Source: Chitinophagaceae bacterium UBA1931 (GTDB lineage Bacteria > Bacteroidota > Bacteroidia > Chitinophagales > Chitinophagaceae). Taken from it: 64,000 bases of DNA. Location: NCBI GenBank assembly GCA_002337125.1, contig DDFJ01000001.1, positions 705,595 to 769,594 of the forward strand, read 5' to 3'. This document shows positions 1-10,100 of the stretch, one piece after another; position 1 is the first letter of the stretch; each line of letters begins with the position of its first letter. The notes under the pieces were generated by a model, which was not told the origin of the DNA, did no database searches, and worked only from the letters and a program-made list of their open reading frames with translations. The translations under genes and the position numbers were made by a program.

Positions 1-188
1 TACGCCAGGCTAAACAAGCTGATGAAGAAGGTGTTTCAAAAACAATCCTGTTTAACCTTTGCGGTCACGGACATTTTGATATGAGTTCTTATGATCAATA
101 TTTGTCCGGCAAGCTGGTTGACTTTGAAGTAACACAGGAACAAATCAATTCATCACTTGCTGAATTGAACACACCGGTAATAGCTTAA
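1..188 (+). CDS. TrpB-like PLP enzyme (TrpB2 type), C-terminal end only
   Basis: The reading frame enters from the left edge (first full codon at base 3) and stops at 186-188, leaving 61 codons. The visible tail contains the segment ILFNLCGHGHFDMSSYDQYL. This matches the characteristic C-terminal stretch of TrpB2-type tryptophan synthase beta chains, which keep the GHGHFD phosphate/PLP-pocket region. These enzymes condense indole with serine to give tryptophan. The catalytic lysine and the rest of the protein lie outside the window, so the assignment rests on the tail alone. A strong hairpin terminator follows 20 bases after the stop. Confidence 0.75.
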   Translation, partial: RQAKQADEEGVSKTILFNLCGHGHFDMSSYDQYLSGKLVDFEVTQEQINSSLAELNTPVIA

Positions 189-207
189 TCAATTTTTATA
201 TGTAAGT

Positions 208-238
208 GAAAAAGGATGGCTGCTGCCATCCTTTTTTA
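208..238 (+). terminator. Rho-independent terminator, probably bidirectional
   Basis: A ten-base perfect stem (211-220 with 225-234) closes a four-base loop and is followed by a T-rich run. The upstream arm is preceded by A's, so it also works as a terminator for the converging minus-strand gene that ends at 236. Confidence 0.85.
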
Positions 239-784
239 TTTCTTTTTAGGTCTTACTAAAAGCCCGATACTTCCTGTAATTCCGTGCGGGTTAACATCCA
301 TATCATTTCCTGAAAGATGAAATGCCTTCATTCCCATTTCAACAGTTGCAGAAAAAACTGTGTTGATTTTAGTTGATAAGCCCACACGTCCTGCAGCATA
401 ATATCCTGCTTCTTTTACTTTATACGGAGTTTGTGCAGGGTAATCCTGTTTCATGTATGCATTCATTGATACTCCCTGCGCTAAACGCAGGTAAGAAGAA
501 ATCTTTTTCTCCGGGTGAAACTGGTATTTCATATCAATAAAGATTGGAACAAACTGAAGTTTGGTTAATACCCAGTCATTATCGTTGTGCAAAGGAGCAT
601 GTGCATATTCAACACCCGCACCAATAGAAAAGCAATTGCTGATGTTTTTATACTGAGTGATGTTGAAGCCATTAAACCAATTGCTGTGCGTGCTGTACAG
701 TTCTTCGTATTGAACAGAAAGCTGGGCCGTTGATTTGCTGCTTACTGAAATCAAAATAAGTAAGGATAATAAAATATATTTCAT
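236..784 (-). CDS. Small secreted or outer-membrane beta-barrel-like protein
   Basis: This 182-residue protein begins MKYILLSLLILISVS and has a clear signal peptide ending near TAQ. The frame is open a further 15 codons upstream, but the start at 784 is preferred because it puts the signal peptide at the very N-terminus. The mature part alternates aromatic and polar residues (for example VEYAHAPLH, MKYQFHPE, YYAAGRVGLSTK) and ends in short strands, as in Bacteroidota outer-membrane beta-barrel proteins. No enzyme motif was recognised. It stands alone between a convergent terminator and the divergent mprF promoter region. Function unknown. Confidence 0.6.
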   Translation of the reverse strand: MKYILLSLLILISVSSKSTAQLSVQYEELYSTHSNWFNGFNITQYKNISNCFSIGAGVEYAHAPLHNDNDWVLTKLQFVPIFIDMKYQFHPEKKISSYLRLAQGVSMNAYMKQDYPAQTPYKVKEAGYYAAGRVGLSTKINTVFSATVEMGMKAFHLSGNDMDVNPHGITGSIGLLVRPKKK

Positions 785-856
785 CAGGGCAAAGCTATAT
801 ACAGCGTATTTTCTGGCCCAATTGCCCACCGATGGTTTTTGCCGTTTAAACGATTA

Positions 857-890
857 TTTGCAATTAACCTGTTACAGAGCATTAGTTTTG
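857..890 (+). promoter_or_regulatory. Candidate Bacteroidota sigma-A promoter for the mprF operon
   Basis: TAGTTTTG at 883-890 fits the Bacteroidota -7 consensus TAnnTTTG. A TTTG at 857-860 lies 22 bases upstream and could be the -33 element. Transcription would start about 30-40 bases before the mprF ATG. Confidence 0.5.
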
Positions 891-931
891 CATCGTCGAT
901 AAGTGTGTGTGAAAAATTGTAAACCTGTTCT

Positions 932-3517
932 ATGCTTTCTGCGATTAAAAATAAAATATCTGTTTCGGCTAAAACCTACTGGAAAGAAATTCTGGCTCTT
1001 TTGATGGTAATACTTGCTGTTTTCTTTTTCAGGAATGAGCGAAAAGAATTGCAGGAAATTATTCCAAATATTGAACGGGCAAATGCATGGTGGCTGGCTG
1101 CTGGTGTATTACTCACAACGATTTACATTTTTTTCCAGGCTGGCATTTACAAAATGAGTTTTCGTGCAATTGGAGTTAATATCAGCTGGACATCTTCCAA
1201 CATTCTTTTTCTTAAACGCAACTTTATCAGTGTGTTTTTACCAGCAGGCGGAGTTAGTTCACTTGCTTATACACCTTCGCAAATACGTAAGGAAGGATTA
1301 ACACAAACACAAATTCACCAGGCGAGTGCATTGTTTGGTTTTATTGGATTATTAACTGTTGCCATTGTTGGTTTCCCGGTAATTATACTTTCATTATTTC
1401 ATCACCAGGGTGGAACAAGAGATGTATGGATCAGTATGATTGTGTTACTGATCTTTTTACCACTACTTTATTTTATTGCAAAATCGTTTAAGGAAAAAGG
1501 GAAGATTTATTTATGGGTAGAGAAGAAATTTCCATCTGTTATTCCATCGGTCAATGAGTTGTTTGCCGCAAATGTTGACAATAAAAAACTGATGGGTGCA
1601 ATCTTGTATTCTGTCGGTGTTGAGTTTTGCGGCATCTTTCATTTGTATATAGCGATGCTTGCATTGGGTATTCATACTTCATTTGTTGCTTCAGCATCGG
1701 CCTATATTATTTCAGTGTTATTGATGATTGTTTCTCCATTCCTCCGTGGATTAGGAGCAGTTGAATTATCAATGCTGTATGTGCTTGGCCGTTTTGGTTA
1801 TACAGTTGAGCAAGCATTGGCCGCAACAATTCTGTACCGCATTTTTGAATTCTGGTTACCATTAGTTGCCGGTTTGTTTACTTATTTGTGGAAAGGAAAA
1901 CAACTGTTTCTCCGCATGGCACCGGCATTGTTAACCTTTGTTCTTGGTATTATCAATATCATCTCAGTAATTACGCCACCTCAACGATGGCGTGTACGGT
2001 TACTGAAAGAATTTTTACCACTTGATGCCATCCATGCTTCAAACTTAATGGTATTGTACATTGGTCTTGCATTGCTTGTTACCTCTGCTTTCTTGTTCCG
2101 TGGATTGCGGAATGCATGGATAATTGCATTAACGCTTGCATTCTTTTCACTGATTGGCCATGTTACAAAGGCGCTGGATTATGAAGAAGCCTCACTTGCT
2201 GCAGTTACAATTTTATTGCTGGTTGCAACAGCTTCACAATACAGGATAAGGAGTTCAGCTAAATGGACACAGATTGGACTTATGACAGTGCTGACGGTTG
2301 CAATTGCAGTAATGCTGTTTGGGTTTGTCAGCTTCTATTATATCGATCAAAAACATTTTGGAATTGATTTTACCTGGAAACAATCTGTTTTACATTCTTT
2401 AAAAATATTCCTCCTGGTTGATGATGATACACTTCACCCGCTTACAAGATTTGGACGTGAGTTTATTGTGTTCATCCGTATACTGGGATTTATTACATGG
2501 GGATTTTTGCTGTATGCATTAATTCGTCCGTATGTGAAACACACTTCTTCAACGGTTCCTGTTAAAAAAGATATTGAAATTTTACTGCAGCAATATGGCA
2601 ATTCAGCTGCTGATTATTTTAAAATTTACAAAGACAAACTCTTTTTTCTTTCGGATAAACATGATGCATTTATCGCATACCGTATTGCAGGTGTGTTTGC
2701 GATTGTTTTGGAAGAGCCGGTTTGTGCTGACGAACATAAAGTAGAAGTGTTGATTGAGTTTGAACAGGAGTGCCGTAAGATGGGATTAAAGCCTGCTTTT
2801 TACAGGGTGGATGAAAACAGTATTCCATGGTTTAATCAATTAAAGAAACGAAAGCTGATGATTGGACAGGAAGCTATACTGGATGTAGCCCGTTTTACAT
2901 TGGAAGGAAAAGATAAAAAGTCATTGCGTAACGGATTAAACAGCCTTCAGAAAAAAGGATTTGTAACAAACCTGCACAATGCGCCACATGATAAGGAATT
3001 TGTAAACCAGCTTCGTGCAGTATCAGATGAATGGCTGGAAAATTATCATAAGCAGGAAATGATTTTTTCGCAGGGAATGTTTGATGAAAGCGAAATACAG
3101 AAGCAGGATATTATTACGCTTGCTGATGAAGAAGGAACTATCAAAGCATTTCTCAATATCATTCCGGATTATGCAGAAGATGAATGTACGTACGATCTTA
3201 TACGCAAAACAGCTGATGCACCCGGCGCTGCTATGGATGCACTGATTATTAAACTGATTGAACTTGCTAAATCGCAAAACAAATTATATCTCAATCTCGG
3301 CATGGTACCAATGACAGGAATTCAACAGCCGGAAAATACAGCTGAACAGATTATGAAAATGGCAGCATTGCGTATCAAACGTTTTCAGCAATACCAGGGG
3401 CTCAGAGAGTTTAAAGAAAAATATGCAAGCTGGTGGCAGAACAAATATCTTGTTTACAATCATGATTTTGATTTACTGCAATTACCTGCTGCATTGAATA
3501 CAGTCATGAAACCATAA
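932..3517 (+). CDS. mprF: Phosphatidylglycerol lysyltransferase/flippase (MprF family)
   Basis: This 861-residue protein has the two-part MprF layout. The N-terminal ~540 residues are a polytopic membrane region with the flippase-like core (about residues 20-330) and further helices. The C-terminal ~310 residues form a soluble LPG-synthase (DUF2156, GNAT-like) domain, starting around KKDIEILLQQYGNSAADYF and containing the typical RNGLNSLQKKGF segment. MprF transfers an amino acid, usually lysine, from aminoacyl-tRNA to phosphatidylglycerol and flips the product outward, reducing surface charge and resistance to cationic peptides. It heads a compact three-gene unit: 22 bases to the virJ-like gene, which in turn overlaps the next gene by one base. 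The amino acid transferred cannot be told from sequence. Confidence 0.88.
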   Translation: MLSAIKNKISVSAKTYWKEILALLMVILAVFFFRNERKELQEIIPNIERANAWWLAAGVLLTTIYIFFQAGIYKMSFRAIGVNISWTSSNILFLKRNFISVFLPAGGVSSLAYTPSQIRKEGLTQTQIHQASALFGFIGLLTVAIVGFPVIILSLFHHQGGTRDVWISMIVLLIFLPLLYFIAKSFKEKGKIYLWVEKKFPSVIPSVNELFAANVDNKKLMGAILYSVGVEFCGIFHLYIAMLALGIHTSFVASASAYIISVLLMIVSPFLRGLGAVELSMLYVLGRFGYTVEQALAATILYRIFEFWLPLVAGLFTYLWKGKQLFLRMAPALLTFVLGIINIISVITPPQRWRVRLLKEFLPLDAIHASNLMVLYIGLALLVTSAFLFRGLRNAWIIALTLAFFSLIGHVTKALDYEEASLAAVTILLLVATASQYRIRSSAKWTQIGLMTVLTVAIAVMLFGFVSFYYIDQKHFGIDFTWKQSVLHSLKIFLLVDDDTLHPLTRFGREFIVFIRILGFITWGFLLYALIRPYVKHTSSTVPVKKDIEILLQQYGNSAADYFKIYKDKLFFLSDKHDAFIAYRIAGVFAIVLEEPVCADEHKVEVLIEFEQECRKMGLKPAFYRVDENSIPWFNQLKKRKLMIGQEAILDVARFTLEGKDKKSLRNGLNSLQKKGFVTNLHNAPHDKEFVNQLRAVSDEWLENYHKQEMIFSQGMFDESEIQKQDIITLADEEGTIKAFLNIIPDYAEDECTYDLIRKTADAPGAAMDALIIKLIELAKSQNKLYLNLGMVPMTGIQQPENTAEQIMKMAALRIKRFQQYQGLREFKEKYASWWQNKYLVYNHDFDLLQLPAALNTVMKP

Positions 3518-3539
3518 GTTGTATCACAATTATTTTTTA

Positions 3540-4202
3540 ATGAAAAGAGTATTCTCAATCCTTATACTTTGTTTTTTATCGGCATCATTGTTTGCTCAAA
3601 ATGTATTGCCTTTAAAAGAATGGAGTTATTCTGCAAGCAAACCTATTATCTTTTACATCAGCGGGGATGGTGGTTTTAATAATTTTTCAACTTCACTTTG
3701 TACACAACTCAATCAGTCGGGTTATGCAGTAACAGCACTGAATGCGAAATCATGGTTTTGGGATAAAAAAACACCAGAGCTCACCACTTCACAAATTGCT
3801 ACTTATCTAAAAACAAAACTGGAAGAAAATACAAACAGGCAGATTGTTTTAATTGGTTATTCGTTTGGTGCAGATGTGATGCCTTTTATTGTAAACAGGC
3901 TTCCAAACGATCTTAAACAAAAATTGTCAAGTGTAATTATGCTTTCGCCATCTTCATCAACCGACTTTGAAATTCATTTGTCGGATATGTGGGGCTCAAA
4001 TAAAAAAAGAAGCATGGATGTGTTATCTGAAATAAACAAGATGGGCACCCAAAAAACAACCATACTTTTTGGAGAAGATGATATTTCGTTTACAGCTGAA
4101 CAGATTTTGCTGAAAAATTTTTCAAGACTTGTACTTCCGGGTGGTCATTCGTTTGAAGGTAATACAGCCGAACTGGTAAAGAAGATTGTTAAACTTTTAT
4201 AA
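3540..4202 (+). CDS. VirJ/AcvB-family periplasmic serine hydrolase
   Basis: This 220-residue alpha/beta hydrolase has a signal peptide (MKRVFSILILCFLSASLFAQ). The ATG at 3540 is preferred over an in-frame TTG 21 bases upstream, which would bury the signal peptide. Motifs seen: FYISGDGGF near the N-terminus (oxyanion region), the nucleophile elbow GYSFGADV around residue 115, LFGEDD, and a C-terminal LPGGHSFEG carrying the catalytic His. This set is typical of the VirJ domain. In alphaproteobacteria the related AcvB is encoded next to the MprF homologue LpiA and has been described as a periplasmic lysyl-phosphatidylglycerol hydrolase. By analogy this protein may reverse MprF's reaction; that is an inference from family and position. 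Confidence 0.8.
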   Translation: MKRVFSILILCFLSASLFAQNVLPLKEWSYSASKPIIFYISGDGGFNNFSTSLCTQLNQSGYAVTALNAKSWFWDKKTPELTTSQIATYLKTKLEENTNRQIVLIGYSFGADVMPFIVNRLPNDLKQKLSSVIMLSPSSSTDFEIHLSDMWGSNKKRSMDVLSEINKMGTQKTTILFGEDDISFTAEQILLKNFSRLVLPGGHSFEGNTAELVKKIVKLL

Positions 4203-5176
4203 TGCAGAAATGTTTCCTGATAATCGTTGTATGGTTTTCCCTGGTATGCAGTTCATCAGCAAGTGCACAGCAAATGAAAAGGGATTCTGCCTATATAAAG
4301 CCTTTCGAAAAACAAAATGTAATTGAACTATTTCCCGGTATTTATCATACAAAATTTGATTTTACGAATCCCGGCAGCAGGGGAGGTGGTTTTAAAATGG
4401 TTGCCAACAGCAGTGGGTATGCCGGTTTCTTTTTTAACTACAAATGGCTTTCAGTTGAAAACTCATTTGCAGTACCCGGTACTTATCTTGATAAACAAAC
4501 AAAGCTTAAATATAATTCACTTCATTTTCAGTTTTATACCGGGCCGTTTATGATAAGACCGTATTATAATTCATACAATGGATTGTTGATTCCTTACAAT
4601 CGTAACAGGTATACAGCTGACAGAAATATTCTGTTTAAAGAAGCCGGCACTGAATTGTTGTGGTGTTCAAATGCAAGTCGTTTTTCGTTGAGGGAAGCAA
4701 ATGCATTTTCTGAGCAACAATTAAAAAGCGCTGGTGGTTTTATTGTCAAAGCAACACCGTTATGGCAGCAACTGCAACTTAAAAATACAGATGGCAGCAC
4801 TATAACAGATGTACCAACTTCAAAACTCTTTTCTACATCACCACGATGGATTTCACTTACAGCAAGGGTTGGCTATAATTACAGCTTTGTTTTTTCAAAT
4901 GGTAAATGGACGGTTTCTCCTGCTGTTTTAGTGGGGAAGGGAGTGTTGAAAGAACTGAATCAGCATACCAGTAAATTCAGTTCTGTTTCAGGCATTCAAT
5001 CATGGATAAATACCGGTTACAACGGAGCTGCTTATTATGTTTATTTTTCTGCAGCTGTTGATGATCTTCAAACCAATCTTATATTAAAAAATATGCATCA
5101 GTTAAATACTGATTTTTCTGTAACAGCAGGACTCAGGTTTGCAAATGCAAAACATAAACTTCTTGGAATTTTATAA
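4202..5176 (+). CDS. DUF4421-like outer-membrane protein
   Basis: This 324-residue protein has an N-terminal signal peptide ending at SASAQ. The start ATG overlaps the previous stop (TAATG), so it is probably translationally coupled to the virJ-like gene. The sequence is strand-rich with alternating aromatic residues (YAGFFFNYKWLSVENSFAVPG, LHFQFYTGPFMIRPYYNSY), as in DUF4421 proteins of Bacteroidota, which look like outer-membrane barrels. No catalytic motif is visible. Being third in an mprF-virJ operon suggests a role in envelope lipid handling, but the molecular function is unknown. Confidence 0.65.
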   Translation: MQKCFLIIVVWFSLVCSSSASAQQMKRDSAYIKPFEKQNVIELFPGIYHTKFDFTNPGSRGGGFKMVANSSGYAGFFFNYKWLSVENSFAVPGTYLDKQTKLKYNSLHFQFYTGPFMIRPYYNSYNGLLIPYNRNRYTADRNILFKEAGTELLWCSNASRFSLREANAFSEQQLKSAGGFIVKATPLWQQLQLKNTDGSTITDVPTSKLFSTSPRWISLTARVGYNYSFVFSNGKWTVSPAVLVGKGVLKELNQHTSKFSSVSGIQSWINTGYNGAAYYVYFSAAVDDLQTNLILKNMHQLNTDFSVTAGLRFANAKHKLLGIL

Positions 5177-5205
5177 CACTGTTTGAAGGTTGTGTGAAAT
5201 GATAA

Positions 5206-5238
5206 TTTGTTTGGTACAATTTAATTTCCCTAATTTTA
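5206..5238 (+). promoter_or_regulatory. Candidate promoter for the ECF sigma gene
   Basis: TTTG copies at 5206-5213 and TAATTTTA at 5231-5238 give a TTTG-N17-TAnnTTTa arrangement close to the Bacteroidota housekeeping consensus. The last base of the -7 box deviates. Confidence 0.35.
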
Positions 5239-5256
5239 TCATGAACGACTGCTTAT

Positions 5257-5856
5257 ATGAAATTTCTGAATAAAGGAAAGGAAGATGTATATCTTCAATT
5301 AAAATTGCGCATAGCTGCAAATGATGAAGCAGCTTTCCGCCAGTTGTTCGATCAGTTGTTTCCCCCGCTTTCACAGTTTGCTTTTTCATTGGTCAAATCA
5401 AAAGATGCAGCTACCGAAATTGTTGATGAAATCTTCATACGCTTATGGCATAACCGGAAGGAAATAGCTGCCGTTGAAAACCTGAAAGTGTATTTATACA
5501 AGGCAGCTAAAAATGCTTCGCTCAACTATCTTTCACGTACAGCAAAGCGTAATATAGAAGAACCATTTGACGATGTACATGTGCAGTTAATGGATGGTAA
5601 TAACCCTGAAAGCCTGATGATCACGAACGAAATTCTGGGTAAAATACGTGAAGCCATTGATGCATTACCTCCCCGCTGTAAAATGATTTTCAAACTTATC
5701 AGGGAAGACGGGCTTAAATACAAAGAAGTGGCAGAAGTGCTCAACATCTCCATTAAAACCGTTGATGCACAAATGGTAATTGCCGTAAACGCCATCAGGG
5801 AAAAACTGAAATCTTACATGAATCTGCCCTCCAAAAAGATTTTTCAAAAAAAATAG
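5257..5856 (+). CDS. ECF RNA polymerase sigma-70 factor (Bacteroidetes family)
   Basis: This 199-residue protein has region 2 near residues 25-90, with the typical FDQLFPPLSQFAFSLVKSKD and IVDEIFIRLWHNR segments. Region 4 lies near residues 130-185, with PPRCKMIFKLIREDGLKYKEVAEVLNISIKTVD forming the helix-turn-helix. It is a regulatory sigma factor that would direct RNA polymerase to the SusCD promoter when its anti-sigma partner is inactivated. The next gene, 50 bases downstream, encodes that FecR-type partner, and a SusC carrying the STN signalling domain follows. This is the standard sigma/anti-sigma/SusC trio of glycan loci. Confidence 0.93.
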   Translation: MKFLNKGKEDVYLQLKLRIAANDEAAFRQLFDQLFPPLSQFAFSLVKSKDAATEIVDEIFIRLWHNRKEIAAVENLKVYLYKAAKNASLNYLSRTAKRNIEEPFDDVHVQLMDGNNPESLMITNEILGKIREAIDALPPRCKMIFKLIREDGLKYKEVAEVLNISIKTVDAQMVIAVNAIREKLKSYMNLPSKKIFQKK

Positions 5857-5905
5857 AATTTGTTTAGGGTGAAGTGTTCATTTCTGTGTCTTAGCTATAA
5901 GACAT

Positions 5906-7033
5906 ATGAACATGGCAATCCAACGTATCACAGAACTGTTCGCAAAAAAGCTTTCCGGCGAAGCAACAGAAAATGAGCTTCAGGAACTGGACGAATTCCT
6001 GAAAGATCATCCTGATGAACAGTATTTACAGGAAATGATCAGTAACTGGTGGAGTTCGGGTCATATAAAAGAAGAGGGAGATAATAAAGAAGATCATTTT
6101 CGCTATATCATGCAACGCTCAATCCTGCAAACTGCGGATGAAACGGAGCAGCAACACGCACCTGTTATTTCAATCAGCAAAGGAAAAACCTGGTTACGCA
6201 TTGCAGCAGCTGCAGTTGTTACCGGTATTATTTCTTTTGGAGCATGGAAACTTTTTTCAACCAATAAGAACGAATCGCTTGCAGCAAAGCCTGTTCATGA
6301 AAATGAAATAGTTTCAAAGCCGGGCACAAAATCAAAACTGATTTTGCCCGATGGCACACAGGTTTGGCTTAACTCCGACAGTAAACTTGTATATAACAAT
6401 TCATTCAACGATTCACTTCGAGAAGTTACACTGGAAGGTGAAGCTTATTTTGATGTGGTGAAGAATGCTAAGAAGCCCTTTATTGTTCACACAACCGGTA
6501 TTAATATCCGTGTGCTTGGTACTGCATTCAACGTAAAATCATATCCGCAGGATGAAACCATTGAAGCAACACTGGTGAGGGGGTTAATTGAAGTGGAGAA
6601 AAACAATGAACCGCAGTCTTCTAAAATTCTTCTTCATCCCAATGAAAAACTGGTGTTCAATAAAGTAATCAATAAAGTTGATGCAGGTGAAACTGCTGCA
6701 AATGATAAAACTGCATCTTCTGTAAAATCAACTCTTCCTCAACGCATTTCCATCAGCACTTTACCAACTTCTGTAAAAGACAGTAACCGTATTGAAACAT
6801 CATGGATTTACGGACGTCTTTTGTTTGATGGAGATACGTTTAAAGAACTGGCTGCTAAAATGGAGCGCTGGTACAATGTAAAAATTTCATTTGCTAATAA
6901 TAAAGTTGCGAATTACAGGTTTGGCGGATCGTTTGAAAATGAAAATATTGAAGATGCTTTGCATGCATTACAGATGATTCATCCGTTCAATTTCAATATA
7001 ACTGAGAATGAAATTATTATTGATAAGAAATGA
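5906..7033 (+). CDS. FecR-type anti-sigma factor
   Basis: This 375-residue membrane protein has an N-terminal cytoplasmic anti-sigma segment (residues 1-90, ITELFAKKLSGEATENELQEL), one transmembrane helix (about 97-115, LRIAAAAVVTGIISFGAWKLF), a periplasmic FecR domain (about 130-230, with LPDGTQVWLNSDSKL, LEGEAYFDV and RVLGTAFNVKSY) and a C-terminal DUF4974 domain (about 300-375). It should hold the upstream sigma factor inactive until the STN domain of the SusC protein signals that substrate is bound. A second possible ATG sits six bases after the annotated one; the choice has little effect. Confidence 0.92.
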   Translation: MNMAIQRITELFAKKLSGEATENELQELDEFLKDHPDEQYLQEMISNWWSSGHIKEEGDNKEDHFRYIMQRSILQTADETEQQHAPVISISKGKTWLRIAAAAVVTGIISFGAWKLFSTNKNESLAAKPVHENEIVSKPGTKSKLILPDGTQVWLNSDSKLVYNNSFNDSLREVTLEGEAYFDVVKNAKKPFIVHTTGINIRVLGTAFNVKSYPQDETIEATLVRGLIEVEKNNEPQSSKILLHPNEKLVFNKVINKVDAGETAANDKTASSVKSTLPQRISISTLPTSVKDSNRIETSWIYGRLLFDGDTFKELAAKMERWYNVKISFANNKVANYRFGGSFENENIEDALHALQMIHPFNFNITENEIIIDKK

Positions 7034-7056
7034 GTCTTAACGACTTAAAATAAAAA

Positions 7057-7133
7057 TCGGGGAAATGCGGCAACATTCCCCGACGAAGGCTGAAACCGAA
7101 ACTCCCGGAGATCGGGAAAATCAACGGAGTTTC
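7057..7133 (+). promoter_or_regulatory. Structured leader between fecR and susC
   Basis: Two inverted repeats fill the fecR-susC gap. The first pairs TCGGGGAAATG (7057-7067) with CATTCCCCGA (7074-7083), with one bulged A. The second pairs GAAACTCC (7098-7105) with GGAGTTTC (7126-7133). Inside it, TCCCG (7103-7107) can pair instead with CGGGA (7113-7117), so two alternative folds compete. Neither stem is followed by a T-run, so simple termination is unlikely. It may be a processing, stability or sRNA-target region. Confidence 0.5.
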
Positions 7134-7159
7134 AAATTTTATAACCCAAAACTAAAGGT

Positions 7160-10100
7160 ATGAAAAAAAGTGTACCTCGTGGTAAGCTGCTGCTTTTGCC
7201 ACACCGGTCTTTTCTAAAATTGTTTCTCATTATGAAGATGACGTTTGCATTGATTTTGCTTACTGCAATGCAGGTATTTGCAGGGAATGGAAATGCACAG
7301 AATGTTACATTAAACATGAAACAAGCTGAGATTCCCAAGGTTTTCCGTGCCATTGAAAAACAAAGCCCTTACCGTTTTCTTTACAACTACGATTTGCCTG
7401 CTCTGCAAAAGAAAGTTGACGTGAATGTGAAAGACGTTCCCGTTGTCAACTTACTTAATGAACTGCTTTCTGGTTCCGGCCTTAGTTATAAAATGATGAA
7501 TGGGGGATTGGTTGTTATTGTCTCCGCAAACAATGCTTACGAAAGCAAAAAAGTAACCGGTAAAGTTGTTTCTGAAACCGGCGAAGCAATGGTGGGCGTA
7601 AGCATCCGTGTTAAAGGATCAAACTTTGGAACTGTTACCGATGCAAAAGGATCCTTTACCATTGAAGTTCCCGATGATGCTGTATTAATCATTTCTTATG
7701 TTGGATATGAATCGCAGGAAGTTGCCGTAGGAAATGTTGCAAACCTTACAATTAAACTAAAACAATCTGTTAACCAAATGGAACAGGTTGTGGTGGTTGG
7801 TTATGGTACTCAACGCAAGAAAGATGTTACCGGTTCAATTGCTACCTTATCAGCTAAAGACTTGGAGAACAGACCAAACACACAGTTTGGTTACGCTATT
7901 GAAGGTAAGGCTGCAGGTGTACAGGTTATCCGTTCTTCCGGTCAGCCACAGGCTGGTTTTTCTATTCGTGTTCGTGGTACATCATCAATTACTTCAGGCA
8001 GTGAACCTTTGTATATTGTTGATGGAGTTCCTACACCAAATACAAATGATATTAACCCTGCCGATATTGAAAGTATTACTGTATTAAAAGATGCATCTTC
8101 TGCTGCTATTTATGGTGCAGGTGGTTCAAATGGTGTTGTATTGATTACAACCAAGCGTGGTAAAAATCAAAAACTGAAACTGAATTTTAATACTTCTCTT
8201 ACCATGTCAGGTGCGTGGAAGCGGATGGATATGCTGAATGGCACACAGTTTAAAGATCTTGCTACTGAAATGGGCAAAACAACCGACTGGACCAAGTATA
8301 ACAAAAACACAAACTGGCAGGATGAAATTTTCAGAAATGCATTATCACAGAACTACCAGTTATCAGCAACCGGCGGAACGAAGAAAACAAGTTATTATTT
8401 GTCTGGTTCGCTTATTGATCAGAATGGTATTGTACTCAACAACAATTTAAAACGTGCAACCATTAAAGCAAATGTTGATCAGCAAGTCACCAGTTTCTTA
8501 AAAGTAGGAACAAGTCTTGCGTATGATAACTGGAAAGATGTTGATGTGTATGAAAACAACCGCAATGGTGTTATTACACGTTTGTATACAAGCATACCAA
8601 ATATTGGAATCTGGGATACAGATAATCCCGGGCAATATGCAAGAAGTCCGTTTATAAATGATCTTGAAAATCCTGTTTCAACTGTTTATGAACCCCAACA
8701 TTTGTACAAGAGCAATCGCATTCATGGAAATGTTTATGCAGAAGCTGAAGTGATCAAAGGTTTAAAACTGAAAAGTTTGTTTGGGTTTGAAAATACAAAT
8801 GGCAATTTCAATTCATTCCAGGATTCAGTTAAAACAAGATATGGAAAATCACAAAAAGGTATAGCAGCTGAAAATACGTACAAGTATAAATATTGGGTTT
8901 CTGAAAACACAGCGAATTACAATACAAAGATCAATGATCACACTATTGCTTTAATGGGAGGTTTTATTGTTGATCGTGGAATAAATGATAATGTTTATTT
9001 ATCTGGTCATGATTTTACAGGTGCAAAAGATAATTCAGTTACTTCTGCCAATGTACAATCACCGGCTATTCCTGATTATACTCAGCGTTCAAAAGTATCT
9101 GTTATCGGAAGGTTCAATTATTCCTACCAAGACAAATACCTGCTTACATCCAATTTCAGGGCTGATGGTTCAGGGCAGTTTTCACCCAAACACAAATGGG
9201 GTTACTTCCCTTCATTCTCTGCAGGATGGAGAATTTCAAAAGAAGATTTCTTCCAGAATGTTTCAGGTATTAATGAATTGAAATTAAGAGTGGGCTGGGG
9301 TGTATTTGGTAACGACAGAGCACGTGCTTATGCATGGTATGGATTAGTTGATACAATGAGCCGTTATTTAATTGGCGGCGAACGTACAGCATTTATCAGT
9401 ACATCACTTGAAAACCAGGATTTGCGTTGGGAACAAACAGCTCAAACAGATATTGGTATTGATATGGGAATCTTAAACAACAGGATTGTTTTCACTGCTG
9501 ATTATTATTACAAGAAAACAAGCGACTTGCTGCTTGAAGTTCCTGTACCAACTTCAACAGGGTTTTCAACTGCATTGCAAAATGCAGGTAGTTTAGAAAA
9601 CAGAGGATTTGAATTTTCAATCAGCACAAAGAATATTGTACACAGCAACCTGAAATGGAATTCAGAATTTAATATTTCAACCAACAAAGGAAAGGTGCTT
9701 GATATTGTTGGTACAACCATCCAGACAGGAACAATTAATCCTGCAGGTACAAGTTTAAATACAGTGATTGTACAAGCTGGTTCTCCATTAGGTTCATTCT
9801 ACGGAAGAATTTCACAGGGAGTTGATAAGAACACCGGTAAAATTGTGTTTATGCAGAATGCTGCAAACACCGGCGACAGTATCGGCATTATCGGAAATGC
9901 TAATCCAAAATTCATGTATGGTTTCAGCAACTCGTTTACGATTAGAAACTTTACAATTGATTTATTCTTACAAGGAGTACATGGCAACCAGATATTAAAT
10001 GCAACACGTATTCTTACTGAATCAATGGCATTGCCAATGAACCAGGCTGCAACAGTATTAAAAAGATGGACGAAAGCAGGTGATGTAACTGATATGCCGG

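Noticed and set aside
3519..3539. TTG start for the VirJ-like gene
   Set aside because: It adds residues before a clean signal peptide. The ATG at 3540 fits better.
5171..5389. Minus-strand ORF of 72 codons at the start of the sigma gene
   Set aside because: It lies antisense over the well-supported ECF sigma start and promoter region.
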